This document shows positions 51,861 through 60,000 of a DNA stretch of 64,000 bases, one piece after another. The stretch is from the NCBI GenBank assembly GCA_963825615.1, contig CAWGTV010000008.1, forward strand, positions 744,001 to 808,000, given 5' to 3'. A program made the translations under genes and the position numbers. The stretch comes from JAHEDT01 sp963825615 (GTDB lineage Bacteria > Desulfobacterota > Desulfuromonadia > Desulfuromonadales > BM103). Positions within the stretch are counted from its first letter, which is position 1. The number at the start of each line of letters is the position of its first letter. The notes under the pieces were generated by a model that had not been told where the DNA came from, made no database searches, and saw only the letters and a program-made list of their open reading frames with translations.

Positions 51861-53708
51861 ATGACTGAAGCCATTCTGGGGATTTCAGCCTATTATCATG
51901 ACAGCGCTGCGGCACTGATCGTCGATGGTGAAATTGTCGCGGCTGCCCATGAAGAGCGGTTCACCCGCAACAAGCAGGATTCTGGCTTCCCGGTTCATGC
52001 CGTCAGGTATGTGCTCGATGAAGCCGGCCTGCAACTTGCTGATGTGACCGCGGTTGCTTTCTACGACAAGCCCTATATCAAATTCGAACGGCTACTTGAG
52101 ACCTACCACAGCTTCGCGCCAAAGGGATTGAAAAGTTTCCTGACCGGCATTCCGGTATGGATCAAAGAAAAGCTGCTCATGAGGCACAATCTCAAAAATG
52201 AGTTTGATGCCCTGGGTGGCCATTGCCCTCCACTGATATTTCCCGAACACCATCTGTCGCACGCCAGCAGCGCCTTTTTCCCCTCGCCCTTTGCAGAAGC
52301 CGCCATCCTGACGTTGGACGGTGTTGGTGAATGGGCGACGACAACCGTTGGGATTGGACAGCACAATCAAATAAAAATCTTGAAACAGATAGATTTTCCT
52401 CATTCTATCGGGCTTCTCTACTCAGCGTTTACCTACTACTGCGGATTCAAGGTCAATAGCGGCGAATACAAATTGATGGGGCTCGCTCCTTACGGGACAG
52501 CCGGCGGCGAAAAAGTTTCTACATGGAAAACCAAAATTTACGACAACCTGATTGATGTTCGAGAAGACGGTTCGTTTCTGCTGAATATGGACTACTTTGA
52601 TTACGCAACCGGCTTGACGATGTGTAACAACAGTGCCTGGGAAAAACTCTTCGGGATTCCACCCCGCAAATCAGAAACCGAGCTTGACCAGGATTATATG
52701 GACATGGCCCTGGCGATCCAGGAAGTCACTGAAGAGATTGTCCTCAAGCTGGCCACGACCACGAAAGAGTTGACTGGCTGTAAAAATCTGGTCATGGCCG
52801 GCGGGGTGGCTTTAAACTGCGTTGTTAACGGCAAGCTTTTGCGCAGCGGCTTGTTCGAGGACTTATGGATCCAGCCCGCATCCGGCGATGCTGGCGGTGC
52901 GCTGGGTGCGGCCTTGGCCGGTTGGCATATCTGGCTGGATAAACAACGGACGCCGTCTGTCCCGGACCAGATGAAGGGCGCTCTGCTCGGTCCCGAGTTC
53001 AGCGGGCAGGACATCCGGCGTGCGGCCCGAAGATACAAGGCCCCTTGCCAGGAGTATGACGACTTCAACCAGCTTTGTTCTGACGTGGCGAAACTGCTTG
53101 CGGCAGGCAGTGTTGTCGGCTGGTTCCAGGGGCGCATGGAGTATGGCCCGAGAGCCTTAGGCAATCGCAGCATCCTCGGTGACCCGCGACAACCGGATAT
53201 GCAGAAAAAATTGAACCTCAAGATCAAGTACCGCGAAGGGTTTCGCCCTTTTGCGCCTTCGGTCCTGGAAGAATGTAACAGTGAGTTTTTCGAATTGGAC
53301 CGGCCCTCGCCCTATATGTTGCTGGTTGCCCCTGTGCAGTCGCAAAGGCGATGCCCCTTGCCGGACAACTACAACGAGCTGCCCCTGTACGACAGGCTCT
53401 ATCATTTGCGCTCGGATGTCCCCTCGATAACCCACATTGATTATTCTGCGCGCATCCAGAGCGTCAACAAAGACACCAATCCACGCTACTGGGCGCTGAT
53501 CGATAAGTTCAGGGCCCTTACCGGCTATGGCGTTGTCGTCAATACGAGTTTCAACGTGCGCGGTGAGCCCATTGTTTGCACCCCTGACGATGCTTACCGT
53601 TGCTTTATGGGAACGGAAATGGATTATCTGGTGATGGGCGACTTTTTGTTTGCGAAGGCTAGACCAGCCCCATCCAAAGGACAAAGATTATTGGCAGAAT
53701 GTCTATGA
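51861..53708 (+). CDS. O-carbamoyltransferase (NodU/CmcH/SxtI family)
   Basis: These enzymes transfer carbamoyl from carbamoyl phosphate, via carbamoyl-AMP, to hydroxyl groups of sugars or small molecules. The 615-residue protein has the N-terminal Kae1-like ATPase fold: ILGISAYYHDSAAALIVDG (about 5-23), HEERFTRNKQDSGFP, the metal-binding histidines in EHHLSHASSAFFPSPF (about 129-144) and LDGVGEWATT. The C-terminal carbamoyl-P domain has QGRMEYGPRALGNRSILGD (about 419-437) and FNVRGEPIVCTPDDAYRCF. Its place in a glycosyltransferase region suggests a surface sugar as target; that is inference. Confidence 0.93.
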   Translation: MTEAILGISAYYHDSAAALIVDGEIVAAAHEERFTRNKQDSGFPVHAVRYVLDEAGLQLADVTAVAFYDKPYIKFERLLETYHSFAPKGLKSFLTGIPVWIKEKLLMRHNLKNEFDALGGHCPPLIFPEHHLSHASSAFFPSPFAEAAILTLDGVGEWATTTVGIGQHNQIKILKQIDFPHSIGLLYSAFTYYCGFKVNSGEYKLMGLAPYGTAGGEKVSTWKTKIYDNLIDVREDGSFLLNMDYFDYATGLTMCNNSAWEKLFGIPPRKSETELDQDYMDMALAIQEVTEEIVLKLATTTKELTGCKNLVMAGGVALNCVVNGKLLRSGLFEDLWIQPASGDAGGALGAALAGWHIWLDKQRTPSVPDQMKGALLGPEFSGQDIRRAARRYKAPCQEYDDFNQLCSDVAKLLAAGSVVGWFQGRMEYGPRALGNRSILGDPRQPDMQKKLNLKIKYREGFRPFAPSVLEECNSEFFELDRPSPYMLLVAPVQSQRRCPLPDNYNELPLYDRLYHLRSDVPSITHIDYSARIQSVNKDTNPRYWALIDKFRALTGYGVVVNTSFNVRGEPIVCTPDDAYRCFMGTEMDYLVMGDFLFAKARPAPSKGQRLLAECL

Positions 53709-53770
53709 ACTTGATTGAATCAGGGAATTGCTCTGCTCAGATTTTAATTACGTCGAGTGGGCGTTATACC

Positions 53771-54871
53771 ATGAACAATAAAAAAATCCTATTCAATATC
53801 ATGACCGTTGTTGTGCAGTGTTTTGATCGGCGTGGTCGCTTGCGAGTTGATGCTTGTCGCGATCGGCTGGTCGCCGCAGAAAACAACCAGTGAGTATCTG
53901 CAATTTGGATATTCCACGGGTGTTCCGGTTTGGGATGAAGACGGGGTTCTGGAGGAAGCACGTCCGGTCAAGGTAAAACTGTTTCAATATGACGAAGAGC
54001 TTTTTTGGCGAACCATCCCTAACACCGAGTTTACCGAATGCCCAGGGCTTCCGGGGAAAGCAGGATGTCTGCCGTGGCCAATCGTGACGGTGCGGTGCGC
54101 ATTTTGATCCTGGGGGATTCGTGTTCGTTCCTGGGCCGGAAACTCTATGCAGACTTTTTGCATGAGCAACTCACCCGCGACTACCCGGAGACCAAGTTTG
54201 AAATCATCAACGCATCGGTGCCGGGCTATACCAGCTTTCAGGGGAAAACCACATTAAAGGCGCTTGATGCAGTATAAGCCCCATTATGCTTGTATTTACT
54301 TCGGGTGGAACGACCACTGGATTCTGCCTTCGGGGTACAGCGACCAATTTCACTTTGAGCTGATTCAAAGTTTTAAAGTTGTTCAGCTTGCCAAGATCAT
54401 GCTCGCGCGGGTCATGAACATGCGTGATTATCGTGTGCCGCTGGAGGATTACCAGGCCAACTTGACCAGCGATGCTCAATGAGCTCAAAGCGAACGAGGT
54501 GATCCCCGTTTTGATCGCGGCCCCTGCCGGTTACGAGGGCAAAGGGATGCCGTCATGGGCGTTTGATTTTTACCGGGAATACTATCGCATGTCGGCTGAT
54601 GAGATAAAAAACATTCCGGCCACTCACAAGGCCTATGCCGATGTCGTGGCCGAGGTCGCTAAAGATTCCAAGGCGATTTACGTGGATGCGCAGGAACGCT
54701 TCAGCGCGCTTAGCCCCTGCCATGAGGCCCTTTTTCCGCAACGACCTCATCCACCTGACGGAAAAGGGCCATCAAGCGCTGGCTGAAGAAATCTACACCC
54801 GGATGAGCGCTTACAACGCAGCCAGCAACATAACCTGGCAGACCTTGTCGAAAACAACCGCCGGGGAATAG
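53771..54871 (+). CDS. SGNH/GDSL hydrolase-like protein, five apparent frameshifts
   Basis: From ATG 53771 the protein must be read across five frame changes (near 53810 +1, 54060 -1, 54270 +1, 54475 +1, 54715 +1), which sum to whole codons over 1101 bp. It has an N-terminal signal anchor (VLIGVVACELMLVAIGW), the SGNH block I RILILGDSCSFLG, block III as YFGWNDHW and block V as HLTEKGHQALAEEI. Such enzymes esterify or de-esterify (often O-acetylate) glycans. It is next to the carbamoyltransferase, so probably part of the same decoration cassette. Five shifts in 1.1 kb could mean true decay; the intact catalytic blocks argue for poor sequence. Confidence 0.65.
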
Positions 54872-55066
54872 CCCTGTCCCGCCAAAGAGGGTGTTGCAGA
54901 CGTGCCCCACTGCTGAACCAGACAGAGTCAAACAATCGCGGGAGAGCTGAGGGAAGAGCCGTTCTCAAGAGAGGTCGTTGTGTGACGGCCTCTTGACATC
55001 ATGCGGCCGCGTGAGGCCACGCTGGCTGAGGATTTGCCGGTTGGTTCAACGCGGAAGTCTCTCCCG

Positions 55067-55907
55067 CTAGAGGAAGAGAGGCTCCCTGCTTTTCGGAATC
55101 AACGCTCGCTTCTCCGCACGATCCAGAAGAGTTTCCACGGCTTTCAGCCCTTCAGCACCAAGATCCAGAGAAAAATCGTTCACATACAGTTCGATGTGGG
55201 CGTCAATCACCTTGTCGTCAAGCTCCTGTGCGTGCTCTTTGATGTACGAACGCGTTTCTGGAGAATGCTCCCGAGCGAATTCGAGGCTGGCTTGTATGGC
55301 CTGTTCGACAACATGAATCATTTCAACTCCCAGATCACGCCGTGCCAGAATGCCCCCGAGTGGAATTGGCAGGCCGGTGTCTCCTTCCCACCAGGCCCCC
55401 AGATCAAGCACCTCATGAAAGCCCGCCGCCTGGTAAGTGAAACGTGATTCATGGATGATGACTCCGGCGGCAGCGTCGCCACGTCTGCAGTGCCGGCATG
55501 ATCTGATCGAAGGGAACGATCAGCAGATTATCGTAGCCTGCGCCATATAGCTGCAATAACAGGTTGGCTGTTGTCAGTCTGGCCGGGAACGCAATCCGCT
55601 TGCCGCGCAGGCTGTGCATGTCGGTTTTGACCGGAGCAATCACCAGAGGGCCGCAACCGCGACCAAGGGCCCCGCCACTGCGCAGGAGTGCGTACCTGTC
55701 CCGCAGATGGCCAAGGGCATGGTAGGAAATTTTAGTCAGGTCGAGCTTGCCGACCAATGCCAGCTGATTGAGGGTCTCAACGTCTTCGAGGCGTTCTGCA
55801 ATGGAAAAATCGGGCAATGCAATTTTGCCGTGCGTCAGCGCATAGAAGATATAGGTGTCGTTCGGGCAGGGGGAATAGCCCAGGCTCAGTGTCTGTGACA
55901 TGGTCAT
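55067..55907 (-). CDS. mqnD: 1,4-Dihydroxy-6-naphthoate synthase, one apparent frameshift
   Basis: MqnD converts cyclic dehypoxanthine futalosine to 1,4-dihydroxy-6-naphthoate. The first frame (ATG 55907, or ATG 55901) reads LSLGYSPCPNDTYIFYAL and the periplasmic-binding-protein-like core; it loses frame at about 55484. The next reads GDAAAGVIIHESRFTYQAAG and VLDLGAWWEGDTGLPIPLGG, both strongly MqnD-like. One base removed gives 279 residues, the family length. Start overlaps the mqnB stop by 4 bp, so the two are translated together. The substrate would come from MqnC at 31 kb. Confidence 0.87.
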
Positions 55908-56635
55908 CGTCCGCGCCAGACTCTGAGCAGGGCCAAGATGGCGTTCTGTGCTGCAGCCATGCCGGTGGGGAGATCCCAGCTGGCGGTATCGCGATCTTCA
56001 ACCAGGTTGGATATGCCGCGCACTTCAAGAAAAGGCAAAGCCACTTGTTGACAGGCCAGGGCGACTGCGGCCCCTTCCATGTTTTCACATATGCCGTTGG
56101 TGCGGCTGACAATTTTTACGGCGTTTACGGTCGTGCCGGTGCAAGTGGAAACCGTCACAAAAGGCCCGCTACACAAGCTTGTCATCGTCAATGCTGCATG
56201 TCCTGCCAGATGTGCCCTCGCCCAATCGTAAAGCTCCCGGTCGACCGGCCAACTATTGAAGAGTGCCCCGGGCGTCTCGCGCATGGCGAGCCCCATCGTG
56301 GCCAGGTCATGAAAACCCTCTGCAGTAGCAAGGCCTTCGTCGCCGAATATCTCCCGGTCGGCAAGCGCCAGGTCACCAACCTTTAAGCCGCTCCCCGGAT
56401 AAGCGCCGCCGCAGCCGAACAGCCAGAGTGCCTCCGGACGGTAGTTGATCAACAGGGTGATGGCGGTTGCCGCCGCCGCTGCCTTGCCGATGCCGCTATG
56501 CGCCAGCCGGACCTCGTGACCAAAGAGTCTGCCGGCGGTCACCGGGATGCCATTGACGGACTGTTGCGCACAATCCTCCATGGAGGTTCTTATCAGGGCG
56601 GTTTCGCCGGGGACGGCAGCTTGCAAGCAGATCAT
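55904..56635 (-). CDS. mqnB: Futalosine hydrolase
   Basis: MqnB removes the base from (amino)futalosine, giving dehypoxanthine futalosine. The 243-residue product belongs to the MTA/SAH nucleosidase fold: GIGKAAAAATAITLLI (about 49-64), LWLFGCGGAYPGSGLKVGDL (about 70-89) with the nucleoside-site glycines, and NMEGAAVALACQ (about 190-201), the Met-Glu pair that binds ribose, followed by FLEVRGISNLVEDRD. Together with mqnE, mqnC and mqnD it leaves only mqnA unseen in this window. Confidence 0.9.
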   Translation of the reverse strand: MICLQAAVPGETALIRTSMEDCAQQSVNGIPVTAGRLFGHEVRLAHSGIGKAAAAATAITLLINYRPEALWLFGCGGAYPGSGLKVGDLALADREIFGDEGLATAEGFHDLATMGLAMRETPGALFNSWPVDRELYDWARAHLAGHAALTMTSLCSGPFVTVSTCTGTTVNAVKIVSRTNGICENMEGAAVALACQQVALPFLEVRGISNLVEDRDTASWDLPTGMAAAQNAILALLRVWRGR

Positions 56636-56710
56636 GAGAAGGCGGCGCGTGGCGCGTGGCGTACGGCGCGGTTCTGGTCTGCGCGCCTCTCGCTCCTCGC
56701 CACGTCGATG

Positions 56711-57793
56711 TTAAGGTTTATACCAACCATGGCGGATCAGGTCGCGACGTAGTTCGTGCCCGGCATTGCGGATCACGCCGTTGTACCAGAAGTGTTCATC
56801 CGAGCTGACGATTCCCGGGTTGTCGAGGCGCTTGCGGTGGTCGATCAGGGACTGGCGGAATTTGTCGTCAGGGTCCTTGAGGACTTCGAGGATGCGGCTT
56901 TTGAGAGGTTCTTCGCAGGCAGAGAGGACGTGGTGCAGCATGTCTCGCAACTGCAGGCCCATTCGGTATTCCCACAGATCCCCTTCAAAGTTGGTGCAGC
57001 ATTCATGCACAAAATCATTCCAGTCGAGGAGCAGGGCACCAAAATCGTCGTCGGCAAATTCCTCGAAGCCCTGATGGCGGCAAAGGATCTCCTCGATCTG
57101 CTTCTGTTCCTTGCGGGAGAAGAAAAATGACAGGCTCTCTTCCACCGGGTACATGCCGAGAGTATCGACCAGCTCGCGGCAGAAACAGGCATAGTCGAGT
57201 TCCCGGTCGCTGTAGCCCTGCAGGCACGACGGCAAATTCTCGCGTTCCAGACAGAGCAGAGACAGATGGTCATGGCCAAGCTCGGTGTGCAGCAGCAGTT
57301 CGGCGCGGTGTGGGATGCCGATCTTGGAGAGCTGGTTGGTGAGGCGCAGGTGGTTGTCGGTGAAGAAGGTCAGGACCTTTTCCTCCGAGTAGAACATCTC
57401 CTGGCTGGAGCGGTTGTTGGCCAGGCCGAAACCGACGAAGCCGTCATGCATCAGGCGGTTCCAGTAAGGTTCGATGGCGGCCATGATCTCGGGGACTGGC
57501 ATGTAAGGGGAGTAGTGGATGGTCGGCGTGGGCGGCTCCTGATCGTTGGCGTTCGGCTCCGTGGTGTAGTATTCAAGAATGAAGAACGCTTCTTCCGGCA
57601 TGCTGGCGGCAAACTCGGTGAAGGCTGAGCGTATGCGTGAGGCATCGGCGAGGATGGAAAAGTGGAAGGTGTCGCTGGAGTTTTCCAGCAGGGAGAAATT
57701 GTAGCCTTCCTTCAGGTTGCGGGCCCGGCGCCGGGCCTGGGGCCAAAGTTGCAATCCGACCGGGAAATTTGAAAAAATTTTAGGCAAGGACAA
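56711..57793 (-). CDS. Conserved-looking hypothetical protein
   Basis: I do not recognise this 360-residue protein. It is soluble, without signal peptide or membrane helices, rich in acidic and aromatic residues, and has several cysteines and histidines (for example DYACFCRELVDTLG and FVHECCTNFEGDLWEYRMG). Codon use matches the neighbours. The frame starts at TTG 57793, but CGAGG lies 6 bp before another TTG at 57787 (third residue), which may be the true start. It is the last minus-strand gene before the carboxylase operon, 75 bp upstream of mqnB. Confidence 0.6.
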   Translation of the reverse strand: MSLPKIFSNFPVGLQLWPQARRRARNLKEGYNFSLLENSSDTFHFSILADASRIRSAFTEFAASMPEEAFFILEYYTTEPNANDQEPPTPTIHYSPYMPVPEIMAAIEPYWNRLMHDGFVGFGLANNRSSQEMFYSEEKVLTFFTDNHLRLTNQLSKIGIPHRAELLLHTELGHDHLSLLCLERENLPSCLQGYSDRELDYACFCRELVDTLGMYPVEESLSFFFSRKEQKQIEEILCRHQGFEEFADDDFGALLLDWNDFVHECCTNFEGDLWEYRMGLQLRDMLHHVLSACEEPLKSRILEVLKDPDDKFRQSLIDHRKRLDNPGIVSSDEHFWYNGVIRNAGHELRRDLIRHGWYKP

Positions 57794-57988
57794 CCTCGTG
57801 TGCCGGTTTGCGGCCAGCGCTGTTTGAATTACATTGTCTATGATGCGGCAATCATCTTTGTGAAGTCAACTGTAACTCTGTGTAAAGCCTTTTGTCGCTG
57901 GAATTACAGCATATTTTTACACCGGTATTGGTTGTGGTTGCACTGCAGAAAGGAGTTATGGAAAACTGGAATGACCCGCTAAATCGGT

Positions 57989-58060
57989 GTTTAATATAAG
58001 TAAACAGGTTTTATCTATAATAAATTATCCGTTGACATCAAGAAGCACATAAGCTATATC
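57989..58060 (+). promoter_or_regulatory. Promoter with operator, carboxylase operon
   Basis: GTTTAATATAAGTAAAC (57989-58005; GTTTA/TAAAC inverted repeat) is followed by TTTAT-CTATA-ATAAA (about 58010-58024) and then TTGACA (58032-58037), a 17-bp spacer and TATATC (58055-58060). The same order of elements occurs at 63644-63715 before the regulator gene. The remaining parts of the 424-bp spacer 57794-58217 show no gene. Confidence 0.65.
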
Positions 58061-58217
58061 CATGCGGTGGATAAAACCCTATTTTACTCTAGCACATGGC
58101 AAGACATTTCCACCTCTGCGTTAACGACAAAGATTTGCAGATAATTTTTGACAACTATCAGCCGGCAGAGAAGCTGCTCTGCCGGTTGGCAACTCCAGCC
58201 AACAGAGGAATCCAAAG

Positions 58218-59942
58218 ATGGCCAAAAAAGCGATTATACCGTCACTTAAGAATCCGTTCGATCCACCGGAAAAAGTTGAGTTTACCATTCCTGGCGAAGT
58301 CGCCGGCGTGCGTGGCGGCTACGAGGAGGTCATGCAGGAAGGTTATGACCTGATCCAGCGGCCGATCAAATCCGTTGCGGTCGGGCAGATCGAGAAGCAG
58401 CACTTCAAGAAACGGATGACCGTCTGGGAGCGGATCAACGTCCTGACCCAGAATGAGCCGAACATTCTGTTCCAGAACTGGGGCAAGAATCTCGACGGCG
58501 CCTCGCTGGTCACCGGCATCCTCAATATCAATGGCCGTGACGTCGGTGTCTATGGCCACGATTTCACAGTGCGTGCCGGATCAATTGATGCCACCAACGG
58601 CAATAAGCTGGCCCGCATGTTCAATATGTGTGGTGACAAGGGGCTGCCCCTGATCGGTATGAACGACTCGGCCGGCGCTTTCGTCCCGGCTGGTGTCGGT
58701 GGTCTCGACGGCTATGCCGAGGCCTTTACTGCGCTGCGCAAGATCAGTGGCGTGGTGCCGACCATCATGTGCATGTTCGGTTACAACGCCGGCGGCGGCT
58801 CCTACTTGCCGCGCCAGGGCAGCTTCGTCATTCAGCCCAACGACACCTTCTTCGGCCTGACCGGTCCGGGCGTCGTCAAGTCGGTGCTCGGTGAAGACAT
58901 CACCCCCGAAGAACTCGGCGGCCCCAAGGTCCATGGTGCGTCCGGTGTCGCTGACCTGACCGTGGCTGATGAGACCGCGGCACTGCGTACCGCCGTGCGC
59001 TTGGTCAGCTACCTTCCCGACAATAACTTCAGCACGGCGCCTTTCCAGGAGACCAGCGATCCCCTCGATCGCAAGACCTGGGAGATCAACACTCTGCTGA
59101 AAAAGGCTTTCAATTCTCCGACAGGCTTCAATACCCCGTTCGACGTCTCGATCATCATCCAGCAGATCTGCGACCACGGCGACTACTTCGAAATCCAGCC
59201 CGAGCGTTCCCGCGAGGCGATCACCGCCTTCGGCCGTCTCGGCGGCAACGTGGTCGGTTTCGTCGCCAACAACAGCGCCGTGTCGTCTGGCCAGATCGAC
59301 TGCGACTCGGCGGTCAAGATCGCCCGCTTCGTGCGCTTCTGCAACATCTACAACATTCCGCTGATCTTCATGGAGGACACCACCGGTTTCCTCCCGGGAC
59401 GTGAGCAGGAAGCCCGCGGCATCGTCCAGGCCGGCCGATCCATGCTCGACTCGATCATCGATGTGCGCACCCCGCGCATCCTGCTGATCCTGCGCAATGC
59501 CTATGGCGGTGCCTACGCATCCTACAACAACTACCCGACCGGCGCCGACCTGGTTCTGGCCCTGCCGACCACCCGCCTAGCGGTCATGGGTCCGGCCGGC
59601 AAGGAGTTTGTCTACAAGAGCGAACTGCGCAAGATTCGCGGTGCCATCAAACAGATGATTGTCGAAGGGACCCTGGCCCGCACCAAGGCTGGCATGGACG
59701 GAGGCGAAGCCAAGAAGGATGCCGAGGCCGAAGCCGCCGAGTGGCTCAAGGCTCAGGAAGCAGCGCTCAACCTGCGCTACGAAAAAGAGCTGATGAACCC
59801 GAAAGAGGGTCTGGCCCTTGGTTCCATCTCATCGCTGGTCATGCCGACCGACCTGCGTAAGGTCCTCGGCGAGAACCTGAACTTCCTGTTGCGGCACTAC
59901 AAGCCGACGACATGGCAGGATGTCCAGCGTGAGTTCCATTAA
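58218..59942 (+). CDS. Acyl-CoA carboxylase, carboxyltransferase subunit
   Basis: This subunit moves the carboxyl group from biotin to acyl-CoA (acetyl- or propionyl-CoA) or, in reverse, from a carboxylated acyl-CoA. The 574-residue protein has both crotonase-fold halves: LIGMNDSAGAFVPAGVGGLD and MCMFGYNAGGGSYLPRQGSF (about 148-205) in the N-half, and FMEDTTGFLPGREQEARGIV with AYGGAYASYNN (about 383-435) in the C-half, whose paired glycine loops make the two oxyanion holes. AGAGGA lies upstream of ATG 58218. Substrate is not decided by the sequence. The biotin-bearing partner follows 58 bp downstream. Confidence 0.9.
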   Translation: MAKKAIIPSLKNPFDPPEKVEFTIPGEVAGVRGGYEEVMQEGYDLIQRPIKSVAVGQIEKQHFKKRMTVWERINVLTQNEPNILFQNWGKNLDGASLVTGILNINGRDVGVYGHDFTVRAGSIDATNGNKLARMFNMCGDKGLPLIGMNDSAGAFVPAGVGGLDGYAEAFTALRKISGVVPTIMCMFGYNAGGGSYLPRQGSFVIQPNDTFFGLTGPGVVKSVLGEDITPEELGGPKVHGASGVADLTVADETAALRTAVRLVSYLPDNNFSTAPFQETSDPLDRKTWEINTLLKKAFNSPTGFNTPFDVSIIIQQICDHGDYFEIQPERSREAITAFGRLGGNVVGFVANNSAVSSGQIDCDSAVKIARFVRFCNIYNIPLIFMEDTTGFLPGREQEARGIVQAGRSMLDSIIDVRTPRILLILRNAYGGAYASYNNYPTGADLVLALPTTRLAVMGPAGKEFVYKSELRKIRGAIKQMIVEGTLARTKAGMDGGEAKKDAEAEAAEWLKAQEAALNLRYEKELMNPKEGLALGSISSLVMPTDLRKVLGENLNFLLRHYKPTTWQDVQREFH

Positions 59943-60000
59943 AAACTGCGGATTTCCTTTGATATAAGCGAATCAAGGTTTCGATTTGGAGATAAAACCA

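Noticed and set aside
54965..54996. A hairpin (CAAGAGAGGTCGT...ACGGCCTCTTG) between the SGNH gene and mqnD.
   Set aside because: It has bulges and no U-tract on either strand, so it is not a convincing terminator.
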